12,384 bases of DNA from Clostridia bacterium. GTDB lineage: Bacteria; Bacillota; Clostridia; TANB77; UBA1234. The notes beneath the pieces were generated by a model. It worked only from the letters and a program-made list of their open reading frames with translations, had not been told where the DNA came from and did no database searches. How positions within the stretch are numbered: position 1 is the first letter of the stretch; each line of letters opens with the position of its first letter. The DNA lies in assembly GCA_900753975.1 (NCBI GenBank), contig CAAEBC010000056.1, positions 1 to 12,384 of the forward strand, given 5' to 3'. Positions 6,929 through 12,384 of the stretch are shown here, one piece after another. The translations under genes were made by a program, and so were the position numbers.

Positions 6929-7621
6929 ATGGAAGAGAAGAGCTACGAAAAATTAAATATAAAAAAGAAAAGGTGGAAATTTAAAATTGTTTTACTTTTT
7001 TTACTGTTTTTAATATTTATTGTTTTGGGTTTTGAAGGTATTACTGTAATGATTAGGCCATCATTAATTGCACTTTGTAATGTAAAATCAAGAAGCTTAG
7101 CAAATACTATTTCTGGTAAAGCTGTTCAAAATGTAATGAAGAATATTGGATATTTAGATTTGGTAACTTTAGATAGGGATGAAAATGGTAGTATTTTAGC
7201 TCTTAGAGCAAATGTAATTGAGATGAATAGAATATCTTCGGAAATTAGCACATTAATTCAAGACAAATATTCAGAATTAGAGGATATATATATAAAGATT
7301 CCGATTGGAAATTTTACTGGCAATGAGCTTTTAGCTGGACGTGGACCGAGGATTGTGGTTAAGATTATGCCTGTTGGAACAGTAAATACAGAATATAAGA
7401 CGGAATTTATTTCTACAGGTATTAATCAGACTAGGCATAGAGTTTTTCTTGAAATAAAAAGTAAAATGACGATTGTAGCACCTTTTACAAATAAGACTGT
7501 TGAGGTTGTGAATAATGTTGATGTTGCTGAAACTGTTTTAATAGGGGATGTTCCAGATACATTTTATAATCTTCAAGGTATAAATGATTTTACTACTGAT
7601 GATACGATGAATATGATGTAA
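6929..7621 (+). CDS. yunB: Sporulation protein YunB
   Basis: Sporulation protein of the YunB family, sigma-E controlled and needed for normal spore formation in B. subtilis; the molecular role is unknown. The 230-residue protein has a basic N-terminus (KKKRWKFK), one membrane anchor at about 19-42, and a large outside domain. Family hallmarks are the GNFTGNELLAGRGPRI segment (127-142), the MPVGTVNTEYKTEFISTGINQTRH block (146-169), and the C-terminal VAETVLIGDVPDTFYNL. The ATG starts one base after the sipL stop and no good ribosome site is visible, so translation is probably coupled to sipL. Slightly shorter than the Bacillus protein. A bidirectional terminator follows. Confidence 0.93.
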   Translation: MEEKSYEKLNIKKKRWKFKIVLLFLLFLIFIVLGFEGITVMIRPSLIALCNVKSRSLANTISGKAVQNVMKNIGYLDLVTLDRDENGSILALRANVIEMNRISSEISTLIQDKYSELEDIYIKIPIGNFTGNELLAGRGPRIVVKIMPVGTVNTEYKTEFISTGINQTRHRVFLEIKSKMTIVAPFTNKTVEVVNNVDVAETVLIGDVPDTFYNLQGINDFTTDDTMNMM

Positions 7622-7637
7622 GAATAAAACTTTAAAT

Positions 7638-7662
7638 GTGCAATAGTGCACCTTAAGGAGGT
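7638..7662 (+). other. Small hairpin and orphan Shine-Dalgarno after yunB
   Basis: GTGCA-ATAG-TGCAC (7638-7651) is followed by AAGGAGGT (7655-7662), a near-perfect ribosome binding sequence. No ATG, GTG or TTG lies at a usable distance, and the frame closes quickly. It looks like the remains of a lost downstream gene, or chance. Confidence 0.3.
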
Positions 7663-7714
7663 AAGATTAAGAACTAGAAAGTAAAAAGAGGTAGTTTTAA
7701 ATAAAACAATTAAG

Positions 7715-7755
7715 AAAAGAGTGCCATGCCAGAAGTTCTGGTATGACACTCTTTT
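7715..7755. terminator. Bidirectional terminator between yunB and the 63-aa gene
   Basis: AAAAGAGTGCCATGCCAGAA (7715-7734) pairs with 7736-7755, with one G-U and one mismatch near the middle. Runs of A before and T after make it usable from both sides. It lies 94 bases past yunB and 8 bases past the stop of the leftward small gene, so it closes both units. Confidence 0.85.
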
Positions 7756-7763
7756 GAGTATTC

Positions 7764-7955
7764 TTAGCAATCTCTGCCGATGGGATATTCCCCCTGGTAG
7801 AGGGTTCCAGCCTTATGAATGTAGTTTCCGGTGCAAGGGACACTCGGCTTTCCTAAGATTCCAATTCTTCTGAGATCACCGGGGGTCATTAAGCGAAGTG
7901 CTTCCATTCTGGCAGCCAACGTCTCCTTGTTGCAAATCAATTTGTCTGTTTTCAT
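7764..7955 (-). CDS. Orphan 63-aa protein, high GC, unknown function
   Basis: I do not recognise this 63-residue protein. The start is the ATG at 7955, six bases after AAGGAGGA; a longer open frame to 8024 runs across the promoter's transcript start and has no ribosome site. The N-terminal half (ETLAARMEALRLMTPGDLRRIGIL) looks helical and charged. The C-terminal half is rich in Gly, Pro and Tyr. Three cysteines are at 8, 41 and 63, the last being the final residue. There is no signal peptide or membrane segment. By hand count G+C is about 47 percent over the gene, against about one third in neighbouring genes, suggesting transfer or different codon selection. It has its own strong promoter and terminator, so it should be expressed well. 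A peptide precursor, a small regulator or a toxin-type protein are all possible; no choice can be made. Confidence 0.7.
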   Translation of the reverse strand: MKTDKLICNKETLAARMEALRLMTPGDLRRIGILGKPSVPCTGNYIHKAGTLYQGEYPIGRDC

Positions 7956-8012
7956 AAGCTCCTCCTTAATTGTAGATGGTTGGTAGGTAACTCTTGTTTT
8001 TACGACATTGAT

Positions 8013-8041
8013 AGTATAGCACACTTTACATAAAATGTCAA
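8013..8041 (-). promoter_or_regulatory. Strong promoter of the 63-aa gene
   Basis: Read on the minus strand: perfect -35 TTGACA (8036-8041), 17-base spacer ending TGTGC, and -10 TATACT (8013-8018). The -35, first four spacer bases, last five spacer bases and -10 are identical to those of veg. The untranslated leader is about 50 bases and has no obvious structure. Confidence 0.88.
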
Positions 8042-8094
8042 ATTAAGAAGAAGTGGAATAATATATATTGATTTGTAATAATTTAAGCAAACGA

Positions 8095-8126
8095 AAACCC
8101 TACAGTCGAATGAAACTGTAGGGTTT
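8095..8126 (-). terminator. Terminator of the rplM-rpsI operon
   Basis: A perfect 11-bp stem (8095-8105 with 8116-8126) and 10-base loop, followed on the minus strand by TTTTCGTTT. It lies 15 bases past the rpsI stop and upstream of the promoter of the 63-aa gene, so the two units are separate. Confidence 0.9.
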
Positions 8127-8141
8127 GTAATATACGAAATA

Positions 8142-8543
8142 TTATCTCTTTGAGAATTGAGGTGCTTTTCTTGCTTTCTTTAATCCTGGTTTCTTTCTTT
8201 CTTTCATTCTTGGGTCTCTTGTTAAGAATCCAGCTGATTTAAGTGCAGCTCTGTTTTCTTCGTTTGCAGCAACTAAAGCTCTAGCAAGACCATGTCTAAT
8301 AGCTCCTGCTTGACCAGATAAACCGCCACCTTCAACTTTTGCTATCATATCAAATTTACCATTTGTATTTGTAACATCAAATGGATGTTTTGCAATAATT
8401 CTTAATACTTCAGTAGGTAAGTACTCATCTAATGTTTTACCATTTACGATTAAATTTCCTTTACCTGGCATAATTCTAACTCTAGCAATAGAGCTTTTTC
8501 TTCTACCAGTGCCAAGGAATACAGATGTTTCTTTTTTAGCCAT
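8142..8543 (-). CDS. rpsI: 30S ribosomal protein S9
   Basis: Small-subunit ribosomal protein whose C-terminal tail reaches the decoding region and contacts P-site tRNA. The 133-residue sequence has the S9 hallmarks: GTGRRKSSIARVRI (11-24), GGGLSGQAGAIRHGLARAL (72-90) and a basic C-terminal tail ending KAPQFSKR. Length is normal. AAGGAGGAAAAATAA precedes the ATG. Only 13 bases separate it from the end of rplM, the usual L13-S9 gene pair, and it ends at a strong terminator. Confidence 0.99.
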   Translation of the reverse strand: MAKKETSVFLGTGRRKSSIARVRIMPGKGNLIVNGKTLDEYLPTEVLRIIAKHPFDVTNTNGKFDMIAKVEGGGLSGQAGAIRHGLARALVAANEENRAALKSAGFLTRDPRMKERKKPGLKKARKAPQFSKR

Positions 8544-8556
8544 TTATTTTTCCTCC

Positions 8557-8991
8557 TTAAAAGTTATATACTTCTGGTTTTTGAGCAGTTTGTTCATGCT
8601 CATTACCAGCGTATACTCTTAGTTTTGTTAACATTTTTCTTCCAAGGGTATTTTTTGGAAGCATACCTTTTACAGCAAGCATTAATACGTTTGTAGAATC
8701 TTTAGCCATCGCATCTTTTGCTGCAATTTCTTTCATGTTACCGATGTAACCAGTATGTCTTCTATATATTTTGTCTTCCATTTTGTTTCCTGTAAGAATC
8801 ATTTTATCAGTATTGATAACGATTACGTGGTCTCCACAATCCATATGTGTAGAATATGTTGGTTTGTGTTTACCTTTTAATAATTTAGCAACCTCTGCTG
8901 CAAGTCTTCCTAGAACTTTACCATCAGCATCGATTACATACCATTTTCTTTCGATTTCGCTAGCTTTAACGCTATGTGTTATATTGTTCAT
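8557..8991 (-). CDS. rplM: 50S ribosomal protein L13
   Basis: Large-subunit protein that binds 23S rRNA early in assembly. It has the L13 features RKWYVIDADGKVLGRLA (15-31), KGKHKPTY, DHVIVINTDKM and VKGMLPKNTLGRKML. The 144-residue length from the ATG at 8991 is normal. A longer frame starting with TTG at 9015 would place the GGAGG site (9005-9009) inside the gene, so it is rejected. The distance from GGAGG to ATG is 13 bases, rather long. First gene of the rplM-rpsI operon, preceded by a structured leader. Confidence 0.98.
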   Translation of the reverse strand: MNNITHSVKASEIERKWYVIDADGKVLGRLAAEVAKLLKGKHKPTYSTHMDCGDHVIVINTDKMILTGNKMEDKIYRRHTGYIGNMKEIAAKDAMAKDSTNVLMLAVKGMLPKNTLGRKMLTKLRVYAGNEHEQTAQKPEVYNF

Positions 8992-9079
8992 GGTATTATT
9001 TAAACCTCCATTCAAATTTTATTTATTATATTAATTTGTTTGGTTTAGAAGCTTTCCGGGTCAACCTCTAAACACTTGC
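8992..9079 (-). promoter_or_regulatory. Structured rplM leader, possibly an L13-type autoregulatory leader
   Basis: The leader of about 88 bases opens with a 9-bp hairpin on the minus strand: GTTTAGAGG with CTTCTAAAC (+ strand 9043-9073, one G-U pair) around a loop containing GACCCGG. Firmicute rplM-rpsI operons are known to carry an L13 leader RNA at this place, thought to mediate feedback by L13. The position agrees with this. Membership in that RNA family is inference. The remaining leader is AT-rich and unstructured up to the ribosome site. Confidence 0.5.
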
Positions 9080-9085
9080 GTGTAT

Positions 9086-9114
9086 ATTTTAGTATAAATT
9101 GCAGAATTTGTCAA
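9086..9114 (-). promoter_or_regulatory. Predicted promoter of rplM-rpsI
   Basis: On the minus strand, -35 TTGACA (9109-9114) is perfect, with a 17-base spacer and -10 TAAAAT (9086-9091, 5/6). The inferred start point is near 9079. It lacks the TGTGC extended -10 found in four other promoters here. Confidence 0.75.
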
Positions 9115-9142
9115 TCTTTTTTGAATAAAAATGGGTCAGAAC

Positions 9143-9847
9143 TTAGAAGGAGTTTAGTAACTGTCTTCGGGTTTTCCAGTCAGGCATGATATTTTCTATT
9201 AATGCGTAGAATTTATGGCTGTGGTTGGGTTCGATTAGGTGCGAGACTTCGTGAAGGACCACGTATTCTAGGCAGCTAAAAGGGGAGTAGATGAGTTTTT
9301 GATTGATTGTTATTTTATTTTTGGCTGGGATGCATGAACCCCAGCGGCTGGTCATTTCACGGATTGTGAGATCGGGTTTTTTTAGCTTGTATTTTTTAAA
9401 TAGTTCTATGTATTTGTCAATTAGTTTGTCGCATAGGTAGTATTCGTATTCTTTAAGCCATGTTTTGAAGAATTTATTTATATATTCATCGTTTTCAAAG
9501 TACTTAGATTTTATTTTTATAGTAATGATATTTTCATAAAAAGATACATCATTTGAAATGCTAGGTATAATTTTTATTTGATATTGTTTTCCATTAAAGA
9601 AAGTGATGGAGCTGTTTTTTATGGTCTTTTCGATTTTGTTATGTGTTTTGGAGATTAGTTTATTTTGTGCTTCTATTAGCCAGTCGGCTCTTTTTGAAAT
9701 CATTTTTTCTAATTCTTGTTTTGAGACATATCTTGGTGCAGATATGTAGATTTCACCGTTTTCTTTTATTCTAAAATTTACATTTCGTTTCGCTCTTCTG
9801 TTTAGTCTGTATTCTATGATTTGTCCGTTATATGAAAATGTTGGCAT
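9143..9847 (-). CDS. YgjP-like zinc metallopeptidase (DUF45/SprT-like)
   Basis: Predicted zinc-dependent peptidase of the YgjP/DUF45 family, soluble and of unknown substrate; the family often occurs near restriction systems or as a stand-alone gene. The 234-residue protein has the signature RWGSC at 168-172 and the zinc site HEVSH at 199-203, followed by LIEPNHSHKF with Glu206 and a third possible ligand His209. The N-terminal third is the basic, strand-rich region (RRAKRNVNFRI...ISAP) usual for the family, so the protein is full length. ATG follows CTAAGGAGG at normal distance. It is divergent from the GH18-SLH gene. No terminator is visible before the rplM promoter, so readthrough into rplM-rpsI is likely. 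Confidence 0.9.
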   Translation of the reverse strand: MPTFSYNGQIIEYRLNRRAKRNVNFRIKENGEIYISAPRYVSKQELEKMISKRADWLIEAQNKLISKTHNKIEKTIKNSSITFFNGKQYQIKIIPSISNDVSFYENIITIKIKSKYFENDEYINKFFKTWLKEYEYYLCDKLIDKYIELFKKYKLKKPDLTIREMTSRWGSCIPAKNKITINQKLIYSPFSCLEYVVLHEVSHLIEPNHSHKFYALIENIMPDWKTRRQLLNSF

Positions 9848-9872
9848 GGCTTAGTCCTCCTTAGGTTTAAGT

Positions 9873-9899
9873 ATTATCATAATATAAAATGAATGTCAA
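9873..9899 (-). promoter_or_regulatory. Predicted promoter of the YgjP-like gene
   Basis: On the minus strand, -35 TTGACA (9894-9899) is perfect and -10 GATAAT (9873-9878) matches 5/6, but the spacer is 15 bases, shorter than optimal. A weaker alternative, TAATAC at 17 bases, is possible. Confidence 0.5.
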
Positions 9900-9966
9900 A
9901 TTTTAAGGGACTTATTAGAATTTAATTTAAATTGAATTTTCCACCAAAATTGCCATATTTTTTGCA

Positions 9967-9995
9967 TTGATACCCTGTATTTTCGAATTTAAAAT
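9967..9995 (+). promoter_or_regulatory. Predicted promoter of the GH18-SLH gene
   Basis: The -35 is TTGATA (9967-9972, 5/6) and the -10 TAAAAT (9990-9995, 5/6), 17 bases apart. The ribosome site AGAGGTG (10003-10009) lies directly downstream, so the leader is very short. Confidence 0.55.
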
Positions 9996-10016
9996 TAACT
10001 TAAGAGGTGTTTTTAT

Positions 10017-11588
10017 ATGAATAGAGAAGTAATGCTAAGGGTTGTATGTTGTTTTTTTGTTTTGGGGTTAATTTGCATGTATGTTCCAAGTGTTAATGGT
10101 GCAAGGTTTAATATGTCGTATCTTTATGGAAGTTATGATTACATATCACTTGTGGAACAAACTAATGGGGCTTTAAATGAAGTGTCTCCAAGTTATTTTG
10201 ATTTAAATAAAGATGGTAGTTTATCTTTAAATGTTGTCGATACTAATTTTGTAAATACGATGCATCAAAAAGGGATAACTGTAGTGCCTTTTCTTAGTAA
10301 TCATTGGGATAGGGAAAAGGGTAGGAATGCTTTGAAAAATAAGGAAATTCTTGTAAATCAAATAGTTAATGCAGTAAAGAAATATAATTTAGATGGTGTG
10401 AATGTTGATTTAGAAAATTTAACGGAAGCTGATAAAAATGAATATACAAATTTGGTAAAGCTTTTGAAAGAGAGGTTACCTAGCGGAAAAACGGTTGCTG
10501 TAGCTGTTGCAGCGAATCCTTATGGTTGGAGTAATGGATGGCAGGGGTCTTATGACTATTCAAAGCTTGCTAAATATTCAGATTATTTGATGCTTATGGC
10601 TTATGATGAGCATTATGAGGGTGGAGCAAGTGGTGCTGTGGCAGGTATTGAATTTGTGGAACAGTCTATTCAATATGCATTAAAGTATGTTAATAGTGAA
10701 AAAATAGTTTTAGGAATACCTTTTTATGGACGATATTGGAAGAACGGAAGTAGTTATGGTGGATATGGAGTTACAATTAATAGAATTGAAAAACTTGTTA
10801 GTAAATACACCTCTAAGGTAGTATATGACACGAATACAGAGTCTGTAAAGGCTACGATTACTATAAAAAATGGTGAAATTTGCCCTGTTATTAATGGAAA
10901 GGCACTTAGTGCTGGGACATATACTTTTTGGTATGAGAATGAACAAAGTTTAACTAAAAAGTTAGAACTTATTTCTAAATATAACTTAAAGGGAAGTGGC
11001 AGTTGGAGTTTGGGGCAAGAAAATGCGAGTACTTGGTCTTATTATAAAAATGTTGTTAATGGTGATACTGATGCTTTTTATGATGTGTCTGAGAGTTATT
11101 GGGCAAGAGATGAGATTTATTATGCACGTGATAATGGTTGGGTAGAGGGAAAGTCTGAGAATAAATTTGAACCAGAGATAGGGCTTACTAGAGCCGAGTT
11201 TGCTACTATGCTTTGCAGAATTTTGGGTTATTCTACTGAGTCAAATACAAATACATATATAGATGTAAATGGACATTGGGCAAAGGGCGCTATAAGTGCA
11301 GTTAGCAAGGCTGGGCTTATGAATGGATATTCGGATGGAAGCTTTATGCCAGATAAAGAAATTACGAGGGAAGAAGTGGTAAAGGTTTTGTATTATCTTT
11401 CTAGTGATAGTAAGCTTTTTGAGGGAAAATGCTTTAGTGATATTGAAAGGAGCAGGTGGTCTTATAAGTTTATAGAGAAAATGAGTGGATTAGGAATCGT
11501 AAATGGTTATCAAGATGGTAGTTTCAAACCGGAAAATGTAATAAAAAGGTCGGAAATGGTTGTGATTTTGAAGAGAACGTTTGCATAA
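10017..11588 (+). CDS. Secreted GH18 glycosidase with three SLH domains
   Basis: Predicted cell-surface glycoside hydrolase of family 18, related to the YaaH/SleL spore-lysin and chitinase-like group, which act on beta-1,4-linked GlcNAc polymers. A hydrophobic N-terminal segment (8-28) looks like a signal peptide, with cleavage probably near VNGA. The GH18 barrel covers about 32-345: DGVNVDLE at 126-133 places the catalytic acid at Glu133, with MAYDEHY (194-200) and GIPFYGRYW (233-241) as supporting blocks. Three SLH domains follow at about 354-404, 413-461 and 472-522, with TRAEF, TREEV and KRSEM in the usual place; SLH triplets bind pyruvylated wall polymer. The catalytic motif is intact, so the enzyme should be active. 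Substrate (peptidoglycan or chitin) is not decided. Its stop codon overlaps the next promoter. Confidence 0.92.
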   Translation: MNREVMLRVVCCFFVLGLICMYVPSVNGARFNMSYLYGSYDYISLVEQTNGALNEVSPSYFDLNKDGSLSLNVVDTNFVNTMHQKGITVVPFLSNHWDREKGRNALKNKEILVNQIVNAVKKYNLDGVNVDLENLTEADKNEYTNLVKLLKERLPSGKTVAVAVAANPYGWSNGWQGSYDYSKLAKYSDYLMLMAYDEHYEGGASGAVAGIEFVEQSIQYALKYVNSEKIVLGIPFYGRYWKNGSSYGGYGVTINRIEKLVSKYTSKVVYDTNTESVKATITIKNGEICPVINGKALSAGTYTFWYENEQSLTKKLELISKYNLKGSGSWSLGQENASTWSYYKNVVNGDTDAFYDVSESYWARDEIYYARDNGWVEGKSENKFEPEIGLTRAEFATMLCRILGYSTESNTNTYIDVNGHWAKGAISAVSKAGLMNGYSDGSFMPDKEITREEVVKVLYYLSSDSKLFEGKCFSDIERSRWSYKFIEKMSGLGIVNGYQDGSFKPENVIKRSEMVVILKRTFA

Positions 11589-11609
11589 TTTACATAATTG
11601 TGCTATAAT
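11581..11609 (+). promoter_or_regulatory. Promoter of the membrane orphan, overlapping the GH18 stop
   Basis: The -35 TTGCAT (11581-11586) contains the first base of the upstream TAA stop. A 17-base spacer ending TGTGC leads to a perfect -10 TATAAT (11604-11609). The leader is only about 25 bases. No terminator separates the two genes, so some readthrough from the GH18 gene is expected. Confidence 0.8.
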
Positions 11610-11641
11610 GAAACTAAGCAATAGTTATGGAGGGATTAGTT

Positions 11642-12319
11642 ATGCGCAGAAGTAAAGACAACAACATGGTGAAGAAGGCATTCAACTTTCTAGGGATAAC
11701 TGCAATTTTCATGGTAATGTGGATAGCTCTTGACCTGCTGGGGGGAGCTTTTCACACCGGAATTACTGCACTGTTCTCGAATGCTGCTTTCGTCGAGAAC
11801 CGGGTTTATGTCTCTGGAAAAGAGATATTGAGTTTGCACACGGTGTTGCGTGCAATTGTCACCACCTGTTTCTACCAGAAGTTTGTTGGTAAGGCAATTA
11901 GGCAGCCAAGCATGAGGAATGTGATAAGCAGATTTTGCTTTTTTGCATTTGTTTTGGAAGCAATCAAACTTACGGTATATATGCCGGAGTTTTTGATTGA
12001 AGCTATGTTGCGGCTCAACTTTGACACAATAACGAATCTGGTGTACTTTGGCTTTGACGAATTGATCGATTATCGATCGTTGTTTGGCCAGGTATTCTTC
12101 TTGACAAACCTTTGGTTTTGCTTTAGAAAAGTACTTTTAAAGTCGGTTGGCGAGGACGAAGAACTTACTCCGACTGAGAGAAAGTACAGGGAACATGTGA
12201 AGAACAGAGAAGGTAGACAGCCTGCTAGCGAATGCAAACCTCAGAGCACTCCCCCTAGGCCCCGGGGAAATATCATTTTTTTTGATATCGAGAAAAACCC
12301 GAAGGCTAAAAAGATGTGA
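11642..12319 (+). CDS. Multi-pass membrane protein, high GC, unknown function
   Basis: I do not recognise this 225-residue protein. The start is the ATG at 11642, seven bases after GGAGGG (11629-11634); an in-frame ATG at 11627 overlaps that site and is rejected. Membrane segments are likely at about 15-36, 97-114 and 146-164, with a weaker one at 62-82. The N-terminus is basic (RRSKDNNMVKK), so it probably lies inside. The last 60 residues are charged and Pro-rich (STPPRPRGN), probably a cytoplasmic tail. Sampled G+C is about 46 percent, unlike the AT-rich genes around it but like the orphan gene at 7764-7955. It has its own strong promoter and probable terminator. Such features suggest an acquired gene. 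Immunity, transport or stress roles are all open. Confidence 0.75.
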   Translation: MRRSKDNNMVKKAFNFLGITAIFMVMWIALDLLGGAFHTGITALFSNAAFVENRVYVSGKEILSLHTVLRAIVTTCFYQKFVGKAIRQPSMRNVISRFCFFAFVLEAIKLTVYMPEFLIEAMLRLNFDTITNLVYFGFDELIDYRSLFGQVFFLTNLWFCFRKVLLKSVGEDEELTPTERKYREHVKNREGRQPASECKPQSTPPRPRGNIIFFDIEKNPKAKKM

Positions 12320-12327
12320 TTCCTCAA

Positions 12328-12351
12328 AGCAATTTAGAATTGTAAATTGCT
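12328..12351 (+). other. Hairpin after the membrane orphan
   Basis: AGCAATTTA (12328-12336) pairs perfectly with TAAATTGCT (12343-12351) around GAATTG. There is no T-run, so it is not a classic terminator by itself; it may protect the mRNA 3' end or work with the next hairpin. Confidence 0.5.
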
Positions 12352-12360
12352 CAGAGTGTC

Positions 12361-12384
12361 GGCAAGATATGAACATATCTTGTC
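12361..12384 (+). terminator. Probable terminator, cut by the window edge
   Basis: GGCAAGATAT (12361-12370) and ATATCTTGTC (12375-12384) pair over 10 bp with one G-U around GAAC. The window ends exactly at the foot of the stem, so the expected T-run cannot be seen. Confidence 0.55.

Noticed and set aside
8992..9015. TTG start giving eight extra residues on L13
   Set aside because: The frame crosses the Shine-Dalgarno itself, and L13 length is normal from the ATG at 8991.
8771..9034. Plus-strand open frame opposite rplM
   Set aside because: It is antisense to a certain ribosomal protein gene, has no ribosome site and no recognisable protein features.

Overview
The window reads as a stretch of chromosome from a low-GC (about one third G+C), endospore-forming Clostridia-type Firmicute. 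The evidence is AT-rich coding, strong AGGAGG ribosome sites, a Veg protein, a Clostridia-type SipL (SPOCS domains plus LysM), a YunB sporulation protein, and an S-layer-homology surface enzyme. No species can be named from sequence alone. No tRNA, rRNA, CRISPR array, transposase or phage gene was seen.

Layout. (1) 1-1140: a patatin-like acyl hydrolase gene bracketed by a 39-bp exact direct repeat and several copies of a 19-bp GTCC-rich unit. The left end carries a perfect 36-bp palindrome. (2) 1143-1709 (-): a small protein resembling permuted NlpC/P60 (YiiX/LRAT-like) enzymes, convergent with the patatin gene and divergent from uvrA. (3) 1851-4676: complete uvrA. (4) 4813-5254: veg, with a near-consensus promoter and its own terminator. 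(5) 5359-7621: sipL and yunB, separated by one base, forming a sporulation unit. (6) 7713-8041 (-): a self-contained cassette (strong promoter, 63-aa orphan protein, terminator) with clearly higher GC than its surroundings. (7) 8142-9114 (-): the rplM-rpsI ribosomal protein operon with a structured leader and terminator. (8) 9143-9847 (-): a YgjP-type zinc metallopeptidase. (9) 10017-11588: a secreted GH18 glycosidase with three SLH domains. (10) 11581-12384: a second high-GC unit, a predicted multi-pass membrane protein of unknown function with its own promoter and probable terminator at the window edge.

How it fits together. Most genes are core housekeeping (DNA repair, ribosome) or spore and envelope functions. 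The non-routine parts are the two high-GC orphan genes, which are transcribed from promoters sharing the TGTGC-TATA(A/C)T core also used by uvrA and veg, and the repeat-bracketed patatin locus. These look like accessory insertions into an otherwise conserved region. The orphan genes are the best candidates for undescribed biology, but nothing in the sequence reveals what they do.
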